Part shown: one piece after another, positions 1 to 8,166 of the stretch | Layout: each line of letters opens with the position of its first letter | Position numbering within the stretch: position 1 is the stretch's first letter | NCBI RefSeq assembly: GCF_003434055.1 | Contig: NZ_QVEX01000024.1 | Coordinates: forward strand, 1 to 57,021 | Direction of reading: 5' to 3' | DNA length: 57,021 nt | Source of the DNA: Enterocloster aldenensis | GTDB taxonomy: Bacteria; Bacillota; Clostridia; Lachnospirales; Lachnospiraceae | The notes under the pieces: model-generated | Told to the model about the DNA's origin: nothing | Databases searched by the model: none | Seen by the model: only the letters and a program-made list of their open reading frames with translations | Program-made: the position numbers and the translations under genes

Positions 1-67
1 AGGTACTAGGGTGTGTTTGAAAATTGCTTTCCGTCAGATGGTATTTATATAAATATGACTTTCTTAC

Positions 68-96
68 TTGATAATTTTTGTCAAATTTGGTATAAT
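68..96 (+). promoter_or_regulatory. Sigma-A promoter of the Rrf2 gene
   Basis: A TTGATA -35 box (68-73) and a perfect TATAAT -10 box (91-96) are separated by 17 bases in AT-rich DNA, 47 bases before the Rrf2 start codon. Seen directly; promoter activity is inferred. Confidence 0.7.
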
Positions 97-142
97 ATTA
101 CATATGAATTGTTATATCTTTAACAATTAAGGCGGAATGGAC

Positions 143-544
143 ATGATGATAACAAGAGAATCCGATTATGCGGTGCGCATGATCCGCGCCCTGAAGGACG
201 GGGAGCAGCTGACCATTGAGCAGATATGCCGGAAGGAGCAGGTGCCGAGGCAGTTTGCCTATAAGATTTTAAAGAAGCTGGAGAAGGCAGGACTGGTGCG
301 TATCCGCAGGGGAGCGGGCGGCGGATGCAGCCTGGGACGCGGCCTTGATGTGCTTACGCTTCTGGATGTCATACGTGCCACGGATGAGGAATTTTTCCTT
401 AATCCCTGCCTGAAGCAGGGGTATCGGTGTGAATATGCAGAGGGCAGCGGCCATAATTGCCTGGTCCACTGTGAACTGGCCAGGGTACAGGCAATCCTGG
501 AGCGGGAACTGCAGCACAGGACGCTGGCAGAGCTGTTTTGCTGA
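143..544 (+). CDS. Rrf2-family transcriptional regulator
   Basis: A 133-residue winged-helix regulator of the Rrf2 family (relatives IscR, NsrR, CymR). The N-terminus MMITRESDYAVRMI and the wing motif RIRRGAGGGC are typical. Three cysteines in the region after residue 85 (NPC, YRC, HNC, plus VHC) could hold an Fe-S cluster, as in IscR and NsrR. An ATG at 137 is only one base from the AAGGCGG ribosome site (129-135), so ATG 143 is the better start. It lies directly upstream of the carbon monoxide dehydrogenase operon and may regulate it; that link is inferred from position and from the inverted repeat at 579-603. Confidence 0.88.
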   Translation: MMITRESDYAVRMIRALKDGEQLTIEQICRKEQVPRQFAYKILKKLEKAGLVRIRRGAGGGCSLGRGLDVLTLLDVIRATDEEFFLNPCLKQGYRCEYAEGSGHNCLVHCELARVQAILERELQHRTLAELFC

Positions 545-578
545 CCGGGAAATCCATATCCCCCTATTTTTTAATTGA

Positions 579-603
579 AAAGTGGACTGTTTTTATCCAC
601 TTT
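579..603. promoter_or_regulatory. Inverted repeat upstream of cooS
   Basis: Perfect 8-base arms AAAGTGGA (579-586) and TCCACTTT (596-603) with a 9-base centre, in the gap between the Rrf2 gene and cooS. No T-run follows the right arm, so it is a poor terminator. It is more likely an operator for the Rrf2 protein or another CO or redox regulator. Confidence 0.45.
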
Positions 604-676
604 ACGGTATAGATTATTTTACCATTTAACCCAAACCAATAGTTTCATCCAAAACTTCAAGTAGGAGGTATTTACC

Positions 677-2560
677 ATGAACAATTGTTACAGCTGCACA
701 ACCTGCAAAAGCGCAGATAAACCACTGGAAGGATACATAGCAGGACTTCCAATGGAGACATCCCACCACAGGGTGGAGGGCCAGTCCGTCAAATGCGGCT
801 TCGGGCTTCAGGGTGTCTGCTGCCGTCTCTGTTCCAACGGTCCATGCCGCATCACCCCGGAAGCGCCCCATGGCATCTGCGGCGCGTCGGCAGACGTAAT
901 CGTGGCGAGGAATTTCCTGCGCGCCGTTGCGTCCGGCTCCGGCTGTTATATCCATGTCATTGAGACCACTGCCCTGAACCTGAAGCAGACCGCCCTGGCA
1001 AAGGGGGAGATAAAGGGCATGAACGCGTTAAAGCATCTGTGCGGGCTTTTTGGAATCCGGGAAAGCGACCCGTACACAGAGGCAGCGGCCGTGGCCCAGG
1101 CCGTGCTGGATGATTTATACCTGCCGGATTACGTGCCCATGAAGCTGCAGCAGAAGCTGGCCTACGGTCCGCGCCTTGAAAAATGGAGGGAGCTTGGCAT
1201 CCTGCCCGGCGGGGCCAAATCCGAGGTCTGTGCAGGCGTGGTAAAATGCTCCACCAACCTGAACTCGGATCCGGTTGACATGCTGCTCCACTGCCTGAAG
1301 CTTGGTATATCCACCGGTGTGTACGGCCTTATGCTGACCAATCTCCTCAATGATGTGATGCTGGGGGAACCGGAAATCATGCCTGCTCCTGTTGGGCTTG
1401 GCGTCATTGACCCGGATTACATCAATATCATGATAACAGGCCATCAGCACTCCATTTTCGTGCATCTTCAGGAACAGCTTAAGAAGCCGGAGGTCCAGGA
1501 ACTGGCCAGGTCGGCCGGCGCAAAAGGTTTCCGTCTGGTTGGCTGTACCTGCGTGGGTCAGGATCTGCAGCTGCGGGGCGTGCATTACCAGGATATATTC
1601 AGCGGTCATGCCGGCAATAACTATACCAGTGAGGCCGTGCTTGCCACAGGGGCCATTGACGCGGTGCTCAGCGAATTCAACTGCACCCTTCCGGGAATTG
1701 AGCCCATCTGTGACTCACTGCATATTAAGCAGATATGCCTGGATGACGTGGCCAAGAAGCAGAACGCCCAGCTGAAACCATTTATATTTGAGGAAAGGGA
1801 ACGGATCAGCAGGGAAATCATAGAGGAAGTGCTGGCTTCTTACAGGGAGCGCAGGTCATGCGTGCCCCTCAACCTTCTTAAGGGCCATGGCAACCAGAAC
1901 ACCATTACAGGCGTAAGCGAGGTTTCCCTGAAAAAGTTCCTGGGAGACAGCTGGAAACCCCTGATTGACCTGATTGCATCCGGCGATATCAAGGGGATTG
2001 CAGGTGTGGTGGGATGCTCCAACCTGACAGCCGGAGGCCATGATGTGCTGACCGTGGACCTGACAAAGGAACTGATTGCCAGGGACATCCTGGTACTGAC
2101 CGCCGGCTGTTCCTCAGGCGGCCTGGAAAACTGCGGCCTTATGAGACCTGAGGCGGCGGAGCTTGCAGGACCAAAACTTAAGGCAGTCTGTCAGTCCCTT
2201 GGGATTCCGCCCGTACTTAACTTCGGGCCATGCCTTGCCATCGGAAGGCTGGAGATGGTGGCAACCGAGCTTGCGTCCGCCCTTGGGGTGGATATCCCCC
2301 AGCTCCCCCTGGTGCTTTCCGCCGCCCAGTGGCTGGAAGAACAGGCCCTGGCCGACGGCGCCTTTGGCCTGGCCCTGGGGCTTCCCCTTCATCTGGGGCT
2401 TCCTCCCTTCATAACGGGCAGCAGCCTGGTGACCAAGGTCCTTACAGAGGATATGAAGGCCCTGACCGGAGGCCAGGTCATTGTCAACAGCGATGCAGTG
2501 GAAACCGCAGGGATATTGGAACAGATCATTGAAGAAAAACGGAAAGCGCTGAATATATAG
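677..2560 (+). CDS. cooS: Anaerobic carbon monoxide dehydrogenase, catalytic subunit
   Basis: A 627-residue Ni-Fe-S carbon monoxide dehydrogenase, oxidising CO with water to CO2, two electrons and two protons. Cys40 and Cys48 fit the intersubunit D-cluster, and Cys49, Cys52, Cys57 and Cys68 fit the B-cluster, in the motif GVCCRLCSNGPCRI. C-cluster ligands are recognisable in GHQHS, GCTCVG, FNCTLPG, VGCSN, AGCSSGG and FGPCLAIGR. An extra CxxCxxC lies at the extreme N-terminus. The ribosome site AGGAGG (663-668) supports ATG 677. The gene is followed at once by a CooF-type ferredoxin and a flavoprotein. No acetyl-CoA synthase subunits and no CooC nickel-insertion ATPase are present in this window, so it looks like a stand-alone CO oxidation or redox unit. 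Confidence 0.95.
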   Translation: MNNCYSCTTCKSADKPLEGYIAGLPMETSHHRVEGQSVKCGFGLQGVCCRLCSNGPCRITPEAPHGICGASADVIVARNFLRAVASGSGCYIHVIETTALNLKQTALAKGEIKGMNALKHLCGLFGIRESDPYTEAAAVAQAVLDDLYLPDYVPMKLQQKLAYGPRLEKWRELGILPGGAKSEVCAGVVKCSTNLNSDPVDMLLHCLKLGISTGVYGLMLTNLLNDVMLGEPEIMPAPVGLGVIDPDYINIMITGHQHSIFVHLQEQLKKPEVQELARSAGAKGFRLVGCTCVGQDLQLRGVHYQDIFSGHAGNNYTSEAVLATGAIDAVLSEFNCTLPGIEPICDSLHIKQICLDDVAKKQNAQLKPFIFEERERISREIIEEVLASYRERRSCVPLNLLKGHGNQNTITGVSEVSLKKFLGDSWKPLIDLIASGDIKGIAGVVGCSNLTAGGHDVLTVDLTKELIARDILVLTAGCSSGGLENCGLMRPEAAELAGPKLKAVCQSLGIPPVLNFGPCLAIGRLEMVATELASALGVDIPQLPLVLSAAQWLEEQALADGAFGLALGLPLHLGLPPFITGSSLVTKVLTEDMKALTGGQVIVNSDAVETAGILEQIIEEKRKALNI

Positions 2561-2571
2561 GAGGGGTGGCT

Positions 2572-3024
2572 ATGAAACGAATATGGATTGACGCCTGCAA
2601 GTGCGATGGCTGCCTGAACTGCACACTTGCCTGTATGAATGCCCACAGGGCGGACAAAGGCAGCATATATGACCTGGATCTGGCGGACCCGTCCAATGAG
2701 GGCCGCAATTTCATCCACAGGCAGCCGGACGGCACGTACCGGCCCGTGTTCTGCCGGCATTGTGATGAGCCGGAATGTGTAAACTCCTGCATGAGCGGCG
2801 CACTAAGCAAAAATCCGGAAACAGGGATTGTGGAGTATGACGAAAGACGCTGTGCCGGCTGTTTCATGTGTGTGATGAACTGTCCCTTTGGCGTCCTGAA
2901 GCCGGACAGCGCCACTAAGAGCCGGATCATAAAGTGTGATTTCTGCAAGGACAGCGGCAGTGAGCCAAGCTGCGTTAAGGCATGTCCAAAAAAGGCAATC
3001 TGGGTAGAGGAGGTGCGGTCATGA
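2572..3024 (+). CDS. cooF: CooF-type 4Fe-4S ferredoxin, electron acceptor of CooS
   Basis: A 150-residue polyferredoxin of the CooF/HycB/DmsB type. Four cysteine groups are visible: CKCDGCLNCTLAC near the N-terminus, CRHCDEPECVNSC, CAGCFMCVMNC, and CDFCKD...CVKAC near the end, enough for about four [4Fe-4S] clusters. It should carry electrons from CooS to a partner, here probably the flavoprotein encoded next. AGGAGGGG at 2559-2566 sets the start at ATG 2572 rather than an in-frame GTG at 2566, which lies within the ribosome site. It starts 11 bases after the cooS stop and its stop overlaps the next start (ATGA), so the three genes form an operon. Confidence 0.9.
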   Translation: MKRIWIDACKCDGCLNCTLACMNAHRADKGSIYDLDLADPSNEGRNFIHRQPDGTYRPVFCRHCDEPECVNSCMSGALSKNPETGIVEYDERRCAGCFMCVMNCPFGVLKPDSATKSRIIKCDFCKDSGSEPSCVKACPKKAIWVEEVRS

Positions 3025-4253
3025 GGTATGTGGTTGTTGGAGCCGGCGCAGCCGGGATCAGCGCGGCAAGGACGCTGCGCCAGCTGGACCGGGAAGGGGA
3101 CATTGTCCTGGTATCCAAAGATGATAAAGTCCATTCCCGCTGTATGCTGCACAAATATCTGGGCGGCCAGAGGACGGCGGGGGAGATTGACTTTACGCCG
3201 CCGGATTTCTTTGAGTCGTTGGGCATTGACTGGATTGCAGGAAAGGCCATGACAAGGCTTCACTGTGAGGAAGAGAGGATTGAACTGGACGATGGGACAT
3301 TGATACCATATGACAGGCTATTGATATGCAGCGGCGCATACTATCTGGTCCCCCCCGTGCCGGGGCTTAGGGAGGCAGGAAATGTTTACGGGTTCCGTGA
3401 CCTGTCAGATGCAGAAGCAATTAAAAATGCCGCCGGCCCGGGGATGAAGGCTGTGATCATAGGTTCGGGCCTGGTGGGCATGGACGCTGCGTATGCGCTT
3501 TTAGAAAAGGGGATAAGCCCTGTGATCGTGGAGATGGCAGACCGTATCCTTCCGCTTCAGCTGGATGGCCTGGCCGCAGCCGAATACCAGAAGCTCTTTG
3601 AAACCCATGGCTGCAGGTTCCGGCTGCCAGCCAAGGCCTCGGGAACACGTCTGGATGCTGACGGGAATGCGCGGGCCCTGATCCTTGACACCGGGGAAGA
3701 ACTGGAATGTGATTTCATCATAGTGGCGGCAGGGGTCCGCCCGGAAATCCGATTCCTGGAGAACAGCAGGGTTGGGACCGGAAGGGCCATAACCGTGAAC
3801 CAATACATGGAAACCACGGTTCCCCATGTCTATGGGGCCGGTGATGTCTGCGGCCTGTCCGGAATCTGGCCCAATGCAATGAAGCAGGGAGTGGCCGCGG
3901 CCAAAAACATGTGCGGGATCCCCACGGTTTATGACGACACCTATGCCATGAAAAATACCATGAATTTCTTTGGCCTGCCCGCCCTCTGTATCGGTGACAT
4001 CAACCGCAGGGGGGACGGCACCCAGGTCATCACTGAGGAAGACAGGTGCAATTACAGGAAGGCGCTGGTGGAGGATGGGATCCTTAAAAGCATACTCCTG
4101 CTTGGCGACATATCGGGAAGCGGCATCTACCAGTACCTGATTAAGAACCAGATAAAGCTGCCAGTCACTGGCCGGGATATCTTCCGCCTTTCTTTTGCGG
4201 ATTTTTACGGGTTTGACAAGGCAGATGGAGGATATGCCTGGAACTGCCTATAA
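3021..4253 (+). CDS. FAD/NAD-dependent oxidoreductase of the CODH operon
   Basis: A 410-residue pyridine nucleotide-disulphide-type flavoprotein resembling NADH oxidase and rubredoxin reductase. The N-terminal FAD motif is VVGAGAAGISAA; a second Rossmann motif for NAD is IIGSGLVGMDAAYALLE near residue 150; the FAD-contacting VYGAGDV occurs near residue 270. The ATG at 3021 overlaps the ferredoxin stop and follows GAGGAGG, so it is preferred over an upstream ATG at 2982 inside cooF. CooS-CooF-flavoprotein operons are known in clostridia and are thought to pass CO electrons to NAD(P) or to peroxide-reducing proteins; that role is inferred here. Its 3' end overlaps the convergent Nif3-like gene by 6 bases. 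Confidence 0.85.
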   Translation: MRYVVVGAGAAGISAARTLRQLDREGDIVLVSKDDKVHSRCMLHKYLGGQRTAGEIDFTPPDFFESLGIDWIAGKAMTRLHCEEERIELDDGTLIPYDRLLICSGAYYLVPPVPGLREAGNVYGFRDLSDAEAIKNAAGPGMKAVIIGSGLVGMDAAYALLEKGISPVIVEMADRILPLQLDGLAAAEYQKLFETHGCRFRLPAKASGTRLDADGNARALILDTGEELECDFIIVAAGVRPEIRFLENSRVGTGRAITVNQYMETTVPHVYGAGDVCGLSGIWPNAMKQGVAAAKNMCGIPTVYDDTYAMKNTMNFFGLPALCIGDINRRGDGTQVITEEDRCNYRKALVEDGILKSILLLGDISGSGIYQYLIKNQIKLPVTGRDIFRLSFADFYGFDKADGGYAWNCL

Positions 4254-5108
4254 ATCCTCCAGATACCAGGTCCCCTCCAGGAATTCAGCCGGAACCCCGG
4301 CCTTTGCAAAATAACCGGTCATGGCCATGCAGGCAAATTTTTCCGTGGAATAATGGGTTGCCCCAATGACATTGACCCCATGGTCCCTGGCCAGCCGGTG
4401 GAACGCAAGGGTCGGCTCAAAGTGGGGCAGGGGTTTGGTGAAACCGGTGATATAACAGTGTACGTCCTTCTGCGCAAGTTCGGTAATGACAAATGGGTAG
4501 CTTCCGCCGCCTGCGGCAATGGCTACCCTGCCGTCCTTGATGGAGGGCTCACCGTATGGGTACAGCTTTGTATCGTGCCCCACCGTGCGTGACACAAGGT
4601 CCTGAAGTTCCAGGACAGAAGACATATCGGTCCGGCAGATGACACCCGCCTGGGTATGTTCATCATACCGGCAGAAGGGTTCCGCAATCCGCAGTCCCAG
4701 CGCCTTTGCAAGACTGACAGAAGTGGAGTATTCCCCGTACTGGTCCAGGGGCGTGTGCAGCATGTAGAATGAAATCCGCCGTTTTTTCATTTCCTTAAGA
4801 TAATCCAAGGGAATGTCATGGAACGGGAAACCTTCATCTGATGCAATGTATTCCATTGCATGATGGGCGAACAGCAGCACATCTGTCTCATTTCTCCTAA
4901 AAATCTCATCTATGACTGCCTTGTCTGGAAATGTGGCAGTATAAACTTTCCGGATGTGTTCCGTGTTATCAGCCACCAGTCCCATGTACCTGCTTTTAAA
5001 TTCAGGAAAAATGAAATCATTGTCAAGGGACATGAAGCTCCAGTCATCCTTCATGTCCTTCAGGTTAAAATCCAGTTCCAGTCTGCGGTACAGGCTCCGT
5101 GAATCCAT
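4248..5108 (-). CDS. Nif3-like dinuclear metal centre protein
   Basis: A 286-residue protein of the NIF3/DUF34 family. The expected metal-binding pattern is present: FAHHAM near residue 82, HTPLDQYG near residue 118, and GATHYSTEKFA near the C-terminus, where the final His and Glu complete the site. The true reaction of the family is unsettled; bacterial members have been annotated as GTP cyclohydrolase I type 2. It is convergent with the CODH flavoprotein gene and divergent from mrp. An AAAGGAGG-like site just upstream supports ATG 5108. Confidence 0.8.
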   Translation of the reverse strand: MDSRSLYRRLELDFNLKDMKDDWSFMSLDNDFIFPEFKSRYMGLVADNTEHIRKVYTATFPDKAVIDEIFRRNETDVLLFAHHAMEYIASDEGFPFHDIPLDYLKEMKKRRISFYMLHTPLDQYGEYSTSVSLAKALGLRIAEPFCRYDEHTQAGVICRTDMSSVLELQDLVSRTVGHDTKLYPYGEPSIKDGRVAIAAGGGSYPFVITELAQKDVHCYITGFTKPLPHFEPTLAFHRLARDHGVNVIGATHYSTEKFACMAMTGYFAKAGVPAEFLEGTWYLEDL

Positions 5109-5241
5109 AGGCGTCCTCCTTTGGGCGGTTTTGATTATTTTACCTATTCTATCACATTGCAGATTTACCTGCCACCTAAAAATAGGTCTGTTTCCATTTC
5201 AAGAGTTTTTTACTTTCATGTATATTTTATTGATGAAAGAA

Positions 5242-5270
5242 TGGACAATAGTTTCAAATGGTTTTATAAT
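5242..5270 (+). promoter_or_regulatory. Sigma-A promoter of mrp
   Basis: TGGACA (5242-5247) and TATAAT (5265-5270) are 17 bases apart, 72 bases before the mrp start codon. Confidence 0.65.
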
Positions 5271-5342
5271 GTACATGATATGGTTAGTGTTTGAAACCTT
5301 TGAACAGACACAGCCAAACAAGAATTGGAAGGAGAACGAAAA

Positions 5343-6179
5343 ATGAGTGAATGTAACCACGACTGCGGTTCCTGCAGTGCCAATTGCGAGAGCCGTACCG
5401 TTGATAAAAGTGAATTCCTGGAGGCGCTGAATCCAGCCAGTTCCGTGAAAAAGGTAATCGGTGTGGTCAGCGGCAAGGGAGGGGTGGGAAAATCCCTGGT
5501 AACTTCCATGATGGCTGTCAGCATGAACCGCAAGGGCAGGAAGACTGCCATCCTGGACGCGGATATTACGGGGCCGTCCATCCCCATGGCATTCGGCATA
5601 GGCAATGAGGGCGTCATGACTTCGCCGGACGGCAAGCTGATGCTGCCGGCCAGATCCATGGAAGGTGTGGAAATCATGTCCGCCAACCTGCTTCTTGATA
5701 AGGATACGGATCCTGTTATCTGGAGAGGGCCTGTGATTGCGGGCGCTGTTAAGCAGTTCTGGTCAGAAACCCTGTGGCAGGACATTGATTACATGTTTGT
5801 GGATATGCCTCCCGGGACAGGCGATGTCCCGCTGACCGTATTCCAGTCCCTGCCGGTGGACGGCATTATCATCGTTACCTCGCCCCAGGAGCTGGTAAGC
5901 ATGATTGTGGCAAAGGCAGTGAATATGGCCAAGAAGATGGATATCCCCATTGTGGGAATCGTTGAGAACATGAGTTATCTGGAGTGTCCTGACTGCAAGA
6001 AGCGCATCAGCGTATTCGGCGAAGGCCATGTGGAAGAGGTGGCGAAGGAACACGGCATACAGGTCCTTGCGCAGATTCCCATTGACCCCATGATTGCCCA
6101 GATGGTAGATGCGGGACGGGTGGAATACCTGGATATGCCGTGGTTTGGGCATGCAGTGGAGATAGTCGGGGCACTGTGA
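5343..6179 (+). CDS. Mrp/NBP35-family Fe-S cluster carrier ATPase
   Basis: A 278-residue P-loop ATPase of the Mrp/NBP35 (ApbC) group that binds and delivers [4Fe-4S] clusters. The deviant Walker A is SGKGGVGKS, and a DMPPGTGD motif is present. The C-terminal CPDC pair (YLECPDCKK) is the typical cluster-binding site, and an N-terminal CNHDCGSCSANC segment resembles the NBP35 ferredoxin-like extension. AAGGAG (5329-5334) favours ATG 5343 over an in-frame TTG at 5325. It could serve the Fe-S enzymes encoded just upstream. Directly after its stop, and in the same frame, lie six copies of a 15-base repeat. Confidence 0.88.
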   Translation: MSECNHDCGSCSANCESRTVDKSEFLEALNPASSVKKVIGVVSGKGGVGKSLVTSMMAVSMNRKGRKTAILDADITGPSIPMAFGIGNEGVMTSPDGKLMLPARSMEGVEIMSANLLLDKDTDPVIWRGPVIAGAVKQFWSETLWQDIDYMFVDMPPGTGDVPLTVFQSLPVDGIIIVTSPQELVSMIVAKAVNMAKKMDIPIVGIVENMSYLECPDCKKRISVFGEGHVEEVAKEHGIQVLAQIPIDPMIAQMVDAGRVEYLDMPWFGHAVEIVGAL

Positions 6180-6194
6180 TACCTATGGTGCGGT

Positions 6195-6284
6195 ATCATG
6201 CGCAGTAGTATCATGAGCAGCGGCATCGTACACAGCGGCACCATGAGCAGCGGCATCGTACGCAGTAGCATCATGTGCAGCGGC
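6195..6284 (+). repeat. Six tandem 15-bp repeats after mrp
   Basis: Six adjacent 15-base units, consensus close to ATCATGAGCAGCGGC, start at 6195, 6210, 6225, 6240, 6255 and 6270. Variation is mainly at unit positions 2, 4-8 and 12. The period is a multiple of three and the frame continues that of mrp after its TGA, staying open to a TGA at 6288. No spacers exist, so it is not CRISPR. Confidence 0.8.
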
Positions 6285-6344
6285 GCCTGAGGGTATCGGA
6301 CAGGATGTATGAGATAAAATTGCAACAGATAATGAGGCGAACCG

Positions 6345-7064
6345 ATGAATATGAACATTAACATGAATCCCAACAGCGAACTTCATCAGTCCATCGTCAA
6401 TGTGCCGGATCTGGTACAGGTGCCGGAAGTCTGGGTAAACCAGGCGCGTCAGTTTCAGCAGGCAATGATGAGGTATACCTGCGCAATCCGTGAAGTGAAG
6501 ACAAAGCTGGAAGTGCTCAATGATGAATTGTCTGTGAAGAACCAGCGCAATCCCATTGAGATGATTAAATCCAGGGTGAAGAAACCCGTGAGCATTGTGG
6601 AGAAGCTTCAGCGCAGAGGGTTTGAGGTTTCGCTGGATTCAATGGAAAAGAACCTGGATGATGTTGCGGGAATCCGCATCATCTGCTCCTTTGTGGATGA
6701 TATCTATGAAGTGGCCGACATGCTTGTGCGCCAGGATGATGTGACTGTAATCATGGTCAAGGACTATATTAAGAACCCGAAGCCCAACGGCTACCGGAGT
6801 TACCACATGATCATAGAGATTCCTGTGTTTTTTTCCGACAGCAAGAAGCCAATCCGGGTGGAGGTGCAGATCCGCACCATTGCCATGGATTTCTGGGCCA
6901 GCCTGGACCATCAGCTGAAGTATAAGAAATCATTTATTGACGACAATGGAGAAATCAGTGAGGAACTGAGAAAGTGCGCTAACGTGATTGCTGAGACCGA
7001 CCAGAAGATGCTTGCGATACGCAAGCGGATTGAGGCCCAGGGCGTTACGGTGCGCAGGGACTGA
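6345..7064 (+). CDS. Small alarmone synthetase, RelQ/YjbM type
   Basis: A 239-residue GTP pyrophosphokinase with only the RelA/SpoT synthetase domain, without hydrolase or TGS/ACT domains. It should make (p)ppGpp from ATP and GTP or GDP. Typical blocks are KPVSIVEKLQRRG, the acidic DDVAGIRIICSF, NPKPNGYRSYH and EVQIRTIAMDFWASLDHQLK. GAGGCG lies a few bases before ATG 6345. The length and the lack of extra domains match the RelQ branch, which acts as a homotetramer in Firmicutes. It ends at a hairpin terminator shared with the convergent GNAT gene. Confidence 0.9.
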   Translation: MNMNINMNPNSELHQSIVNVPDLVQVPEVWVNQARQFQQAMMRYTCAIREVKTKLEVLNDELSVKNQRNPIEMIKSRVKKPVSIVEKLQRRGFEVSLDSMEKNLDDVAGIRIICSFVDDIYEVADMLVRQDDVTVIMVKDYIKNPKPNGYRSYHMIIEIPVFFSDSKKPIRVEVQIRTIAMDFWASLDHQLKYKKSFIDDNGEISEELRKCANVIAETDQKMLAIRKRIEAQGVTVRRD

Positions 7065-7108
7065 TGACGGGCGGCAGCCCCGGTAACAGGATATTGCCCC
7101 AGAGACAG

Positions 7109-7930
7109 CTAATATAAGTAATAGGACAGGGTTTCCGTTATGCGGAACCCTGTTTTTCTGTAGAGGCCAAGGGCCGGTGCATTGGTTCCTGATACCTGCA
7201 GGCGCAGGCGCCGGCATCCCTGTCCTGCCAGCCTGGACATGATGTGGTATAAAAACCATGTTCCCAGACCTTTCTTACGGTGCCGGGGAAGGATTTCCAG
7301 CCCGTAGAGGTAAGCGCCGGTCCCATGGACAACAATCCGGCAGGTCCCGGCAGGCAGGCGGTCACGGGAGTCCGTAAGGGAATCGGGACACGACCTGTCC
7401 GTGGCAGAGGAATCCCCTCCGGGGGTAATCCACATGGTCAGGGACATTTCCCCATCCTCCTCCAGGCATTCTGCAAAGACATGATAGCGGCTGTCCAGGT
7501 TCTGCAGCCCCGGTCCTTCCTCTGCCAGGGGGAGGTCAATCTCCATCATATATTCATCATATAAGAATTCCGCATCCAGATGCCGGAGCACCTTAAGTGT
7601 ATCCGGGCATCGGTTGTCCGTGACAAAGCACAGGTCAGGTCCGCCTTCCTCCTGGCTGTCCCTGCACGCCTGTTCCAGCAGCGCATGGAAATACCCCTGG
7701 TTCCGGCAGCCGGGACGGGTAAATGCGCTGCATTCCCAGGAGGAACCATCCATCTTATAGACAGCGAGAAAGGCCTGCATCCGGCTGCCGTCCCCATATA
7801 AAAGCCAGAAATGATCCCCGTCCCCTGGACAGGACAGGGTTGTGCCGTCTGTTTGGCGGCAGAGGTCGGTGATGGTGCGTATGTCATGGGCCTGTTCCCG
7901 GGATAATGATGGTGTATGGATGATCTTCAT
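7109..7930 (-). CDS. Tandem-domain GNAT acetyltransferase
   Basis: A 273-residue protein with two GNAT-like halves. The C-terminal half is clear: LEILPRHRKKGLGTWFLYHI is the acetyl-CoA pyrophosphate loop and ALGLYRKTGFRI the conserved end. The N-terminal half has a weaker copy (PGCRNQGYFHALLEQ). The substrate is unknown. An AAAGGAAAA site sets the start at minus-strand ATG 7930; longer readings run into a hairpin leader. The start is preceded by a TTGCAT-N17-TACAAT promoter and a perfect 14-pair hairpin. Confidence 0.8.
   Translation of the reverse strand: MKIIHTPSLSREQAHDIRTITDLCRQTDGTTLSCPGDGDHFWLLYGDGSRMQAFLAVYKMDGSSWECSAFTRPGCRNQGYFHALLEQACRDSQEEGGPDLCFVTDNRCPDTLKVLRHLDAEFLYDEYMMEIDLPLAEEGPGLQNLDSRYHVFAECLEEDGEMSLTMWITPGGDSSATDRSCPDSLTDSRDRLPAGTCRIVVHGTGAYLYGLEILPRHRKKGLGTWFLYHIMSRLAGQGCRRLRLQVSGTNAPALGLYRKTGFRITETLSYYLY
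7126..7157 (+). terminator. Rho-independent terminator of the alarmone synthetase gene
   Basis: A stem of about 11 pairs (left 7126-7137, right 7143-7153, one bulged T) is followed by a T-run to 7157. It lies inside the 3' end of the convergent acetyltransferase gene. Confidence 0.75.
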
Positions 7931-7950
7931 GGCGTTTTCCTTTCTTTTTC

Positions 7951-7982
7951 CATCCGCACAGACCCTAAGGTCTGTGCGGATG
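7951..7982 (-). promoter_or_regulatory. Leader hairpin upstream of the GNAT gene
   Basis: Perfect 14-base arms CATCCGCACAGACC (7951-7964) and GGTCTGTGCGGATG (7969-7982) with a 4-base loop. On the minus strand it lies between the predicted promoter (-10 at 8003-8008, -35 at 8026-8031) and the ribosome site. It is not followed by a T-run in either direction, so it is probably a leader element or operator, not a terminator. Confidence 0.5.
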
Positions 7983-8073
7983 CAGCAAAATGATATCTTC
8001 TTATTGTAGGGGATGGGACGGAAAAATGCAACGGTGCAGGATTGTATTTCTTGTGTATTTCGCAATCTACGGG

Positions 8074-8102
8074 TTGAATCTGGAAAAACCGGGTGGTAGA
8101 AT
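8074..8102 (+). promoter_or_regulatory. Sigma-A promoter of lrgAB
   Basis: TTGAAT (8074-8079) and TAGAAT (8097-8102) are 17 bases apart, upstream of the LrgA-like gene. Confidence 0.55.
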
Positions 8103-8166
8103 AAAAGCCATGTGCGGGGCAGATCCGACATTTCTCCGCCAAAAGCATCAGAAGGAAGGCATAAAG

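Noticed and set aside
579..603. Terminator of the Rrf2 gene
   Set aside because: The dyad has only 8 pairs, a 9-base loop and no T-run after the right arm; an operator is more likely.
6195..6284. Possible CRISPR array
   Set aside because: Units are 15 bases, directly adjacent and divergent, with no spacers and no cas genes nearby.
6183..6386. Minus-strand frame with repeated Ala-His-Asp units
   Set aside because: A by-product of the 15-base repeat; no start signal, and it overlaps the alarmone synthetase start.
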